Part shown: positions 53,301 through 59,531 of the stretch, one piece after another
Layout of the letters: each line of letters starts with the position of its first letter
Numbering within the stretch: the stretch's first letter is position 1
Source: JBBREP01 sp038202885
Lineage (GTDB): Bacteria; Actinomycetota; Acidimicrobiia; IMCC26256; PALSA-610
Direction: 5' to 3'
DNA: 64,000 bases
Assembly: GCA_038202885.1 (NCBI GenBank)
Contig: JBBREP010000008.1
Coordinates: forward strand, 11,565 to 75,564
Translations under genes and position numbers: made by a program
Notes under the pieces: model-generated
What the model saw: the letters and a program-made list of their open reading frames with translations, nothing else
Databases searched by the model: none
What the model was told of the DNA's origin: nothing

Positions 53301-53357
53301 GGGCACGGGTGCCAGTTTGGCACCCGTGCCGGTCGGGGGAGGTAGAGGCGCGGTCAC
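50340..53357 (-). CDS. LuxR-family ATPase regulator (MalT-like layout)
   Basis: The 1005-aa protein has an N-terminal AAA/NACHT-like ATPase (Walker A VFVLSGDAGIGKSRLVAEF, Walker B-like TTTVLVMEDMHWADL). A long TPR-like helical region follows, and a C-terminal LuxR helix-turn-helix (LTAREAEVIELVAQGRTNRQ, then IAEALFISVKTASVHVSNIL). It should be an ATP-driven transcription activator whose inducer binds the TPR region. It lies directly upstream of and is co-oriented with the GH4 operon, 96 bp away, so it may control it, though the gap allows an independent promoter. GTG 53357 is the first codon of the conserved-length protein. Confidence 0.88.
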   Translation of the reverse strand: MTAPLPPPTGTGAKLAPVPGRVSSPRVIGRANELARFDELFTAADEDAQSSVFVLSGDAGIGKSRLVAEFVDRVDRRGGFALVGACLELVDRSLPYAPVVEALRQLVRRLDPARLDAVLGQSRHELSHLLPELDPEGGADDDNEHSQRRLFEHVLGVLERLGEQTTTVLVMEDMHWADLSTLDLLVFLARNLRDTRAIVVATYRSDELHRRHPLRPVLAELDRSGRVERRELERFTRNELRDLILAIRDVEPDDELLDDILARSEGNAFFAEELLAAGDCCGGSLPQTLRDLLLARIDALPDDARDVLRIAAVIGTRIPHALLTAVRGTEPDDGDLDAVRACVEHQVLVAEDWGYRFRHALVQEAVYDDLLPGERSEMHACVAKVLAAQPSLLDGRAGDVDAELACHWFSAHELPNALQAAVRAAEGARQMYAYPEALAHLQRALDLWDRVPDAATLADASHVDILRRAANVADITGRQDLAVALARRALDEVDETVDPITAALVHERLARFLWMHKRPFAEVVAHNEAAVALVPSEPPSAERALVEAALGQQLMLHDYNAEALRWCEAAIRTARQVGEKVIEGHAHNSHGTALAHLGAVDRGLDELYVALDMATASDSWLDVARATINISGVLQTTNRYAEAVEVAQAGLAEVEARGLSRGYGAFLRASMVETLFELGRWSEADEQLRIIERACPTGIDALHRDEALFTLLMHRGDLDGAQVVHDRMRHYSASIGARRLSPYQRGALAVARGELDEAQALLDQWLAESVGDGGDRSSEWEQPEWLIVELLAATADACLDDPEFVPRAVALGETLCTALAPREHLDVVRLHQPALRALAAAEIGRARGEHDPEAWSQVADLWERCSRAPHVAYARWRQGEAAVRGGFGAAAARGPLRMAFDLADEMGAAPIRRAVIDLASRARVDLGLDLDAVGPRAPAVAGLTAREAEVIELVAQGRTNRQIAEALFISVKTASVHVSNILMKLGAQNRGEAAARARELGLLDL

Positions 53358-53422
53358 TGCGGCGCGGCGGGGCCGATCACGCCGTCACGAGGTGGACGCC
53401 GCTGTGAGGGGCGTCAGGGGCG

Positions 53423-53602
53423 TCACGATGTGACGGGGCGGACCGTGACCGCGCTCATGTGCTTGGGCTCGTGGTGATTCGCCGCCCTGCGGGCCTGGGC
53501 CTTGCGCCTCGTGGCGTTGCGGCTCAAACGGTATGAGGCCGCTGCGTCGACGCGCTCTTGCATTCGCTGCTCGACCATGATGTGTGCCATTGCTGGGTGC
53601 AT
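53423..53602 (-). CDS. 59-aa basic small protein
   Basis: The product starts MHPAMAHIMVEQRMQERVDA and continues AASYRLSRNATRRKAQARRA, an amphipathic helix followed by an Arg/Lys-rich stretch, and ends KHMSAVTVRPVTS. The ribosome site AGGGAGG lies six bases before ATG 53602, among the strongest in the window, which is the main support. It is divergent from the GAF-GGDEF-EAL gene and upstream of the LuxR-family gene. I do not recognise a family; the charge suggests nucleic-acid or membrane contact. Confidence 0.6.
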   Translation of the reverse strand: MHPAMAHIMVEQRMQERVDAAASYRLSRNATRRKAQARRAANHHEPKHMSAVTVRPVTS

Positions 53603-53922
53603 CGCTGCACCTCCCTTGCTCGCCTTGTTCGTGTGTCTGTATTCATCATCGGGCTAAGGCCCCCACTGGCGCATCGGGAGAAGTAGGTATATCGGCGCCC
53701 CGACCCAGGGGGCGGGTCGTCGTGCGCATTGGCCAGTCCGCCCATGGGGTGAGGTCGCGGCGTCGGGTGGTCTCACTCGAGGTGCCCGGCAAACACCGAG
53801 CGCGCGAATCCATCCGGATGATGGCGAACGCCGCGTTCGTGCCGATGTAGCGTGGAACTCAGTTCTGAATCGACGCACCGCCTGGACCCTGCGGCAATTG
53901 AGCATGTGGTGGACCGCGGATC
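53603..53922. other. Intergenic stretch, 320 bp
   Basis: Divergent space between the 59-aa gene and the GAF-GGDEF-EAL gene. I see no gene, repeat or operator that I can name in it. Confidence 0.4.
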
Positions 53923-55812
53923 ATGCAGAACGAACAGCAGCTCTCCGAGGTGTTGAGCGAGTTCGCTCGCACGATGGTGACGGACTTTCCGATCCAGGCG
54001 ATCCTCGATCACCTCGTGGGACGCATCGTTGACGTGCTCCCCGTCACATCGGCGGGCGTCACGCTCATCTCGCCCGGATCACACCCCCAATACGTGGCCG
54101 CGTCGGACGAAGCGGCCTTGCGGTACGAAGCGCTACAAACCGAACTCGGCGAAGGGCCGTGCCTCGAGGCATACCGCAGCGGCGAGGCGGTGAGCGTGCC
54201 CGATCTGCGGGAGGAACATCGCTTTCCGGCCTTCGTCCAACGCGCCATTGACGAGGGTCTCGTCGCCGCGTTCACGTTCCCATTGCGCAACGGCGACAAG
54301 CGTCTCGGCGCGCTCGACCTGTACCGCGACACAGCGGGAGCACTCGATGCCGCGACGATGGCGGCCGCGCAGACGCTGGCCGACGTTGCCGCCGCGTACG
54401 TGCTCAACGCCCGCGCGCGTACCGACTTGCAGGACTCCTCCGACCGATCCCGCGAACTCGCGCTGCACGACGCACTCACGGGGCTTCCGAACCGATCGCT
54501 GTTCCTAGAGCGCCTCGACCACGCACTGCTTCGGGCGAGCCGTTCGTCGATGATGGTCGCCGTCCTCTTTGCCGACCTCGACCAGTTCAAGCGCGTGAAC
54601 GATCTGTACGGCCACAGTGTCGGCGACGAACTGCTGGTGGCCGTCGCCCGCAGGCTGACCGCAGCGTTGCGCCCCGGCGACACGTTGGCCCGGCTGTCGG
54701 GCGACGAGTTCGTAATCCTCTGCGAAGACGTCGAGGAACCCGGGCCGGCGCACGCGATCGCGCGCCGGATCGGGGCCATGTTGACGCCGAGATTCAGGCT
54801 GTCGACGGCCACGGTCGAGATGACGGCCAGTATCGGCATCGCGTTTTCGGGGCGCGGCGATTACGAAGCCGAGCAAGTGTTGCACGACGCCGACACGGCG
54901 ATGTACCAGGCGAAACGCAAGGGCGGCGCGCAACATCAGATCATCGACCTGCGTGAACAGCAGCTCACCGATCAGCGGACGAATCTGGAACACGATTTGC
55001 ACGGCGCGGTCGAGCGGGGCGAAATGCGGGTCGAGTACCAGCCGATCGTGCGCACGAGCGACGGCAGCATCACCGGCATGGAAGCGCTCGCGCGTTGGGA
55101 CCACCCGACGCGCGGCGCGATCGGTCCAGGGCTGCTCATCCCGATCGCCGAACGATCGCAGCGCATCATCGAGATCGGGCGTTGGGTGCTCACGCAAGCA
55201 TGCACGGATCTCAGGCGTCTGCGCATGCAAGAGGCTCGCGATCTCACGATGTCGGTGAACGTGTCTGCGGTGCAACTGATGGCGCCCGATTACGTGGTGA
55301 GCGTGGCCGACGTGTTGTGCAACACCGACACGAACCCCGAACACATCGTGTTGGAGGTCACCGAAGGCGTCTTCGTGCAAGACAGCCAACGAGCGCTCGT
55401 CGTGCTCCGCGATCTCAAGCAGCTCGGCGTCAGGCTCGCGATCGATGATTTCGGAACCGGTTACTCATCGCTGACGTATCTCGACTCGTTCCCCCTCGAC
55501 GTCGTCAAGATCGACCAATCATTCGTGTTCAACCTCGAATACAAACCGTCGCGCCATTCCATCGTGTATGCGGTGATCGAACTCGCCCACGTGCTGTGCA
55601 TGACGGTCGTGGCCGAAGGGGTCGAGACGGCAACGCAACACGCGCAGCTCGTGGCGCTCGATTGCGACAGCTGTCAGGGCTACTACTTCGCCCGCCCAAT
55701 GTCGGTCGACGACCTCGAGTCGCTCCTGCGCCAGCAACGCCCCAACTCCGGCCTGGCCTGCTTGCCCCACGTGCCCGTCGTACCCCTCACCCCCGCCACC
55801 GCCACCCAGTAA
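53923..55812 (+). CDS. GAF-GGDEF-EAL c-di-GMP signalling protein
   Basis: The 629-aa protein has an N-terminal GAF domain (residues ~10-165; EGPCLEAYRSGEAVSVPDLR). A GGDEF domain with the active loop changed to ARLSGDEFVIL and an EAL domain with GMEALARW, VNVSAVQL, LEVTEGVFV and IDDFGTGYSSLTYLDSFPLD follow. The first glycine of GGDEF is serine; such SGDEF forms are often still active. The EAL site looks complete. No membrane segment is seen. ATG 53923 starts MQNEQQLSEVLSEFARTMV. Confidence 0.92.
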   Translation: MQNEQQLSEVLSEFARTMVTDFPIQAILDHLVGRIVDVLPVTSAGVTLISPGSHPQYVAASDEAALRYEALQTELGEGPCLEAYRSGEAVSVPDLREEHRFPAFVQRAIDEGLVAAFTFPLRNGDKRLGALDLYRDTAGALDAATMAAAQTLADVAAAYVLNARARTDLQDSSDRSRELALHDALTGLPNRSLFLERLDHALLRASRSSMMVAVLFADLDQFKRVNDLYGHSVGDELLVAVARRLTAALRPGDTLARLSGDEFVILCEDVEEPGPAHAIARRIGAMLTPRFRLSTATVEMTASIGIAFSGRGDYEAEQVLHDADTAMYQAKRKGGAQHQIIDLREQQLTDQRTNLEHDLHGAVERGEMRVEYQPIVRTSDGSITGMEALARWDHPTRGAIGPGLLIPIAERSQRIIEIGRWVLTQACTDLRRLRMQEARDLTMSVNVSAVQLMAPDYVVSVADVLCNTDTNPEHIVLEVTEGVFVQDSQRALVVLRDLKQLGVRLAIDDFGTGYSSLTYLDSFPLDVVKIDQSFVFNLEYKPSRHSIVYAVIELAHVLCMTVVAEGVETATQHAQLVALDCDSCQGYYFARPMSVDDLESLLRQQRPNSGLACLPHVPVVPLTPATATQ

Positions 55813-55815
55813 CCA

Positions 55816-55863
55816 CCGATGCGTCGTTTGTGGGCCTTATAGACCCCCGAAACGACGCATCGG
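55816..55863. terminator. Hairpin with GATGCGTCGTTT arms, copy 2
   Basis: CCGATGCGTCGTTT (55816-55829) pairs perfectly with AAACGACGCATCGG (55850-55863). It lies between the convergent GGDEF-EAL and RidA genes and could end both transcripts. The arm sequence is the same as at 33829-33876, while the loop and inner stem differ. Confidence 0.65.
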
Positions 55864-55881
55864 GACGGACGGGCTGGCGTT

Positions 55882-56355
55882 TCAGCGCAGCGCGACCTCG
55901 ACCTCGATTTCGACCGCACCGCCGCGGGGCAGCGCCGCCACCCCGACGGCCGAGCGAGAGTGACGGCCGGCCGCGCCAAACACCTCGAACAGCAACTGCG
56001 ACGCGCCGTCGATCACCGCAGGTTGGGCGTCGAAGCCGGGAGCGCTGGCCACGAATCCGAGCACCGTCAGCACGCGTTCGATGCGATCGAGGGAGCCCAA
56101 CTCGGCGCGCAGGACGGAAAGCGCGTTGAGGGCACACCAGCGCGCGGCAGCGGCGCCAGCGGCGACCGTGAGCGTGCCGGCCGCTGATCCGCCGAGCACA
56201 CCCTGCACGATCCGACCGTCATGATCCCTTGGCAGCTGCCCCGACGTGCGCGCCCGGCCGCCGTGCACGATCACCGCGTCGAGCGGATCGTGCGGCGGGT
56301 ACGGCCCGGGCAGCGCGATACCGAGTTCGGTCAGACGTTGCTCGAATCCAGCCAT
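55882..56355 (-). CDS. RidA (YjgF/YER057c/UK114) family protein
   Basis: The 157-aa protein has a RidA layout: PLDAVIVHGGRARTSGQLPR at the first strand, ALSVLRAELGSLDRIERVLT in the central helix, and GRHSRSAVGVAALPRGGAVE with the conserved R-S-A-V-G-V-A-L-P motif near the end. RidA proteins hydrolyse reactive imines/enamines; this longer subfamily is less well defined. ATG 56355 begins MAGFEQRLTELGIALP. It follows the hydrolase gene by 31 bp on the same strand. Confidence 0.88.
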   Translation of the reverse strand: MAGFEQRLTELGIALPGPYPPHDPLDAVIVHGGRARTSGQLPRDHDGRIVQGVLGGSAAGTLTVAAGAAAARWCALNALSVLRAELGSLDRIERVLTVLGFVASAPGFDAQPAVIDGASQLLFEVFGAAGRHSRSAVGVAALPRGGAVEIEVEVALR

Positions 56356-56386
56356 GATGGCAACGTATCCGCTTCGGTACGGGCCG

Positions 56387-57439
56387 TCAGAGGTGCTCGG
56401 CGAGGAAGTCGTAGGCGCGGGTTCCGTGCCAACCGTGACCGCCTTCGAAGACGTCGTGTTCGAGCACCCCGTCGGCACCCATCACCCTGTACACGTCACG
56501 CAACGACGCGACCGTGGCCGTCGCGGCGGCAATCGGAAAGATCAGGTCGTCGGTCCCGCTTTCGACCAGTAACGGGCGCGGCGCGACGAGCGCGGCGATG
56601 TCGAGGTGCTCGATGTGGCCGAGCTGGCCCCACATCACTTGCGAACCGCACATGTTCCACGGCACGCGGTGCGCCGCGGCCCACGACGACAGGTAGCCCG
56701 ACACAACCGAGGCGCGCACCCGCGTGTCGAGCGCGGCAAGCAGCAGCGTCATGGTTGCGCCGTATGACAAACCACAGGCGCCCACTCGACCGGGATCCAC
56801 GAGCGGGTGACCGCACAACACGTCGAGCGCGCGCTGGAGGTCCCAGAGGTTCTGCGCGACGGGATTCGTCCCTGCCATGACCGCGCACACGAGATTCCAG
56901 TCGCAGTCGTACTTCTCAGTCGCCGGATCCCATTGTGGATCGCGCCGTTCACCAAAGCACCGCAAATCCGGTGCGAGCACGACGACCCCACGGCATGCCA
57001 GCGCGTGCCCGTAGGCGCCGTTGTACCCAATGATTTCGGCCCGTTGTTGCGCGTCGCCGCCGTCGAGATCACACACCATCGACTTGCCGGCGCCGTGGCC
57101 GTGCACCGCGAGCACCGCCGGACCACGAGGCGCGTCGACTCGTTCGTGCGGCACCAACACATACGCAGGCACCGACATCCCGGCTTCGCTGTCGAACACG
57201 ATCGTGTCGCGTCGATACCGCTCGCATTCGACGGAGTCGACGACCTCGAGTTCGAGCGGCACCGGCGCAGGATCAGCACCAAGGAGACCGAACAGCCGAG
57301 CACGCGAGTCGTCGCGCCACGCGTCGAGTGCACCACGATCCGACGGCACGGTTGATGCAGCGCCCGCGCCCGGCGCGACGCGAGTCGCCGCGAGGCGGAG
57401 CTGCCAGTAGGCCCACGGCGAGAAGTTGCGCGCCGCCAC
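56387..57439 (-). CDS. Alpha/beta hydrolase (dienelactone hydrolase / acetyl esterase type)
   Basis: The 350-aa protein has a conserved N-terminal helical part and an alpha/beta hydrolase core: GPAVLAVHGHGAGKSMVCDL (oxyanion region), VGACGLSYGATMTLLLAALD with the nucleophile Ser in GLSYG, the acid in LLVESGTDDLIFPI and the histidine in FEGGHGWHG. Esterase or carbohydrate-ester cleavage is likely. GTG 57439 overlaps the ThuA region closely and has GAAGGT ten bases upstream; it is just past the ThuA stop. No signal peptide, so it is intracellular. Confidence 0.86.
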   Translation of the reverse strand: MAARNFSPWAYWQLRLAATRVAPGAGAASTVPSDRGALDAWRDDSRARLFGLLGADPAPVPLELEVVDSVECERYRRDTIVFDSEAGMSVPAYVLVPHERVDAPRGPAVLAVHGHGAGKSMVCDLDGGDAQQRAEIIGYNGAYGHALACRGVVVLAPDLRCFGERRDPQWDPATEKYDCDWNLVCAVMAGTNPVAQNLWDLQRALDVLCGHPLVDPGRVGACGLSYGATMTLLLAALDTRVRASVVSGYLSSWAAAHRVPWNMCGSQVMWGQLGHIEHLDIAALVAPRPLLVESGTDDLIFPIAAATATVASLRDVYRVMGADGVLEHDVFEGGHGWHGTRAYDFLAEHL

Positions 57440-57443
57440 GAAC

Positions 57444-58139
57444 TCAGTGACCTTCGCCGAGCACCCAGGCAAGCCCGCCGCTGAGGTGCCCGAGGAACAC
57501 CGTCGATTCCCACGCGGCCGGGAAGTGGCCGAGGCTTGTGGAGAACACGCGGCCGGTGCCTTCCTGGAAGCACCACGACACCGGGTATCCGAACGATGGC
57601 AGCGTGGCGCCCGCGGCGTTGCGATCGAGTTCGTCGTCGCGCACGCGCAGCAGCACACGGGCATCGGCGCGCAGATCACGGAACTGGTACACCTCGTCGT
57701 GCCAACGCCACGCTGCTCCAAGTGCCGCACATGCTGGGTGTGCGGGCTCGCAGACGTCGAGGGTGACGGTTTGGGTCCACGGATGGCCGTCGAATCGTGC
57801 ACCGACGAGGGCGCCGTACTCCGGCCAGCCGTAGCAGCTGTCGGTGGCGGCGTGGATCGCCATGATCCCGAGGTCGCCGCTGCGTACTCGCGATGCGATC
57901 TCGGCGCGCTGCCTGGCGCTCCACGGCGTTTCGCCGATCGTGAACAGGGCGAGCACCCTGGCGTCGCGGATGGCATCGTGGTCGAGACGCCGGACGTCGC
58001 ACGAGATCGTGGCACGGAGGCCTTGCGAGCTCGCGAGCTGCGCCAGGGCCCGTTCGGCCTGGTCGAGGACGCCATGGACGCCGGCCGGGCCGTCGGCATA
58101 GGGCGCGGCCTGGGTCACGAAGAGCAGGCCTCCAGCCAC
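57444..58139 (-). CDS. ThuA-like (trehalose-utilisation) domain protein
   Basis: The 231-aa protein has the class I glutamine amidotransferase-like ThuA fold: ALFTIGETPWSARQRAEIAS, LGIMAIHAATDSCYGWPEYG with a GAT-like core, ALVGARFDGHPWTQ, and GTGRVFSTSLGHFPAAWEST near the end. ThuA-like proteins are linked to disaccharide utilisation but their chemistry is unsettled. GTG 58139 heads a run with the hydrolase and RidA genes on the same strand. Confidence 0.86.
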   Translation of the reverse strand: MAGGLLFVTQAAPYADGPAGVHGVLDQAERALAQLASSQGLRATISCDVRRLDHDAIRDARVLALFTIGETPWSARQRAEIASRVRSGDLGIMAIHAATDSCYGWPEYGALVGARFDGHPWTQTVTLDVCEPAHPACAALGAAWRWHDEVYQFRDLRADARVLLRVRDDELDRNAAGATLPSFGYPVSWCFQEGTGRVFSTSLGHFPAAWESTVFLGHLSGGLAWVLGEGH

Positions 58140-58168
58140 GGCCGGGACCGTACCCGCTGCGGTCGCAC

Positions 58169-58222
58169 CCGCGGTCTGATTGCACCCGACGGCGCTATAC
58201 GCCGCCGGGTGCAGAGGAAAAC
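58169..58222 (+). repeat. 54-bp hairpin repeat, copy 2
   Basis: This copy matches 40923-40976 at 50 of 54 positions. Its stem, GCACCCGACGGCG / CGCCGCCGGGTGC around CTATA, has only one mismatched pair. It lies in the divergent gap between the ThuA gene and the desaturase, 74 bp before the desaturase start, and could fold in that leader. Confidence 0.75.
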
Positions 58223-58295
58223 TGTTGGAGGGGGCTGGGGAGGCTTCTCAGGGCGGGGTGTGGCTGCCTACCTTCTGGTCGGTAGAGTGCTTTGG

Positions 58296-59273
58296 ATGCT
58301 TGCCACGCCGCGGGACCGCTACCCGATCAACTGGGTCACTTCCTGGCCCTTCCTGCTCGCCCACCTGATCCCGCTGTTCGCGTTCCTCACCGGCGTGACG
58401 GCCAAAGCCGTGATCCTGGGCGTCGTGTTGTACTTCGGCCGGATGTTCTGCATCACCGCCGGGTACCACCGTTACTTCTCGCACCGTTCGTACCGGCTCG
58501 GCCGGGTGCCGCAGTTCCTACTCGCGTTCGGTGGCACGACCGCCGTGCAGAAGGGCCCGCTGTGGTGGGCCGGCCACCACCGCGATCACCACCGCTACAC
58601 CGACACCAATCGCGACCCGCACTCGCCCCAAAAGGGCTTCTGGTGGGCCCATGTCGGCTGGATCCTCTGCGACGCCTATGGCGACACCGATCTCGATGCC
58701 ATCGACGACTTCGCCAAGTATCCCGAGTTGCGCTGGCTCAACGACCACGACTGGGTCGGGCCCTGGTCGCTCGCGATCGCATGCCTGCTCATCGCCGGTT
58801 GGAGCGGACTTGTCGTCGGCTTCTTCGCCTCGACGGTCCTGCTGTGGCACGCGACGTTCTGCGTGAACTCAGTCGCGCACGTCATGGGACGCCGCCGCTA
58901 CGCCACATCAGATACGAGCCGCAATACCTGGTTCGTCGCGCTGCTCACCGGCGGCGAGGGCTGGCACAACAACCACCACCACTACCCCGCCTGCGCCCGG
59001 CAAGGATTTCGTTGGTGGGAGTACGACCCCACCTACTGGCTGTTGCGAATCGGGTCGATGCTCCACATCGTGCACGATCTGCGCCAGCCGCCGATCGCCG
59101 CGAAACAATCGAAGCGGTTGCGCGACGGCCACCTCGACGTCGGCACCTTCCGACGGCATCTCGCCAAGGCGGCCGCAACAGCACCCGACACTGCGTCCGA
59201 ACTGCTCGAAGGACTCACGACGATGGCTGCGTCGGCCGGGCGTCGGACCGTCGAATTACCGCAGAACGTCTGA
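58296..59273 (+). CDS. Acyl-CoA / fatty acid desaturase (delta-9 type)
   Basis: The 325-aa membrane enzyme has the three histidine boxes of the stearoyl-CoA desaturase family: HRYFSH, HRDHHRYTD and HNNHHHYP, which bind the di-iron centre. Hydrophobic helices include PFLLAHLIPLFAFLTGVTA and AVILGVVLYFGRMFCITAG. It would introduce a double bond into membrane fatty acids. I chose ATG 58296 (MLATPRDRYPINWVTSWPF); GTG 58259 or GTG 58288 would extend it with a few hydrophobic residues, and no ribosome site is clear. Confidence 0.9.
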   Translation: MLATPRDRYPINWVTSWPFLLAHLIPLFAFLTGVTAKAVILGVVLYFGRMFCITAGYHRYFSHRSYRLGRVPQFLLAFGGTTAVQKGPLWWAGHHRDHHRYTDTNRDPHSPQKGFWWAHVGWILCDAYGDTDLDAIDDFAKYPELRWLNDHDWVGPWSLAIACLLIAGWSGLVVGFFASTVLLWHATFCVNSVAHVMGRRRYATSDTSRNTWFVALLTGGEGWHNNHHHYPACARQGFRWWEYDPTYWLLRIGSMLHIVHDLRQPPIAAKQSKRLRDGHLDVGTFRRHLAKAAATAPDTASELLEGLTTMAASAGRRTVELPQNV

Positions 59274-59531
59274 CCGCTCGCCGTCAGTCGACCGCGACGG
59301 GTGGCCGTTGCCGACGACGGCGTGCTCCCCGCGCGCGACGGTGCGCGACCGCGTGTCACAGTCGACGCCGAAGGAGCAGCCCGCGGCGCGAGTGACGCGA
59401 TCCTGGCGTCCACCACCCGTACAATCCCACGCGAAGTACGCGTGGTGAGCAGCTACGCCGCCGACGCTTCGGAGCAGTCGCAACGTCGGATTTTCAACCT
59501 CCATCAGCCGCCCATCCATCCCGGAGCCTCC

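Noticed and set aside
57426..58295. Upstream extension of the desaturase frame
   Set aside because: The open frame continues across the ThuA gene in antisense with no domain; the desaturase family starts near 58296.
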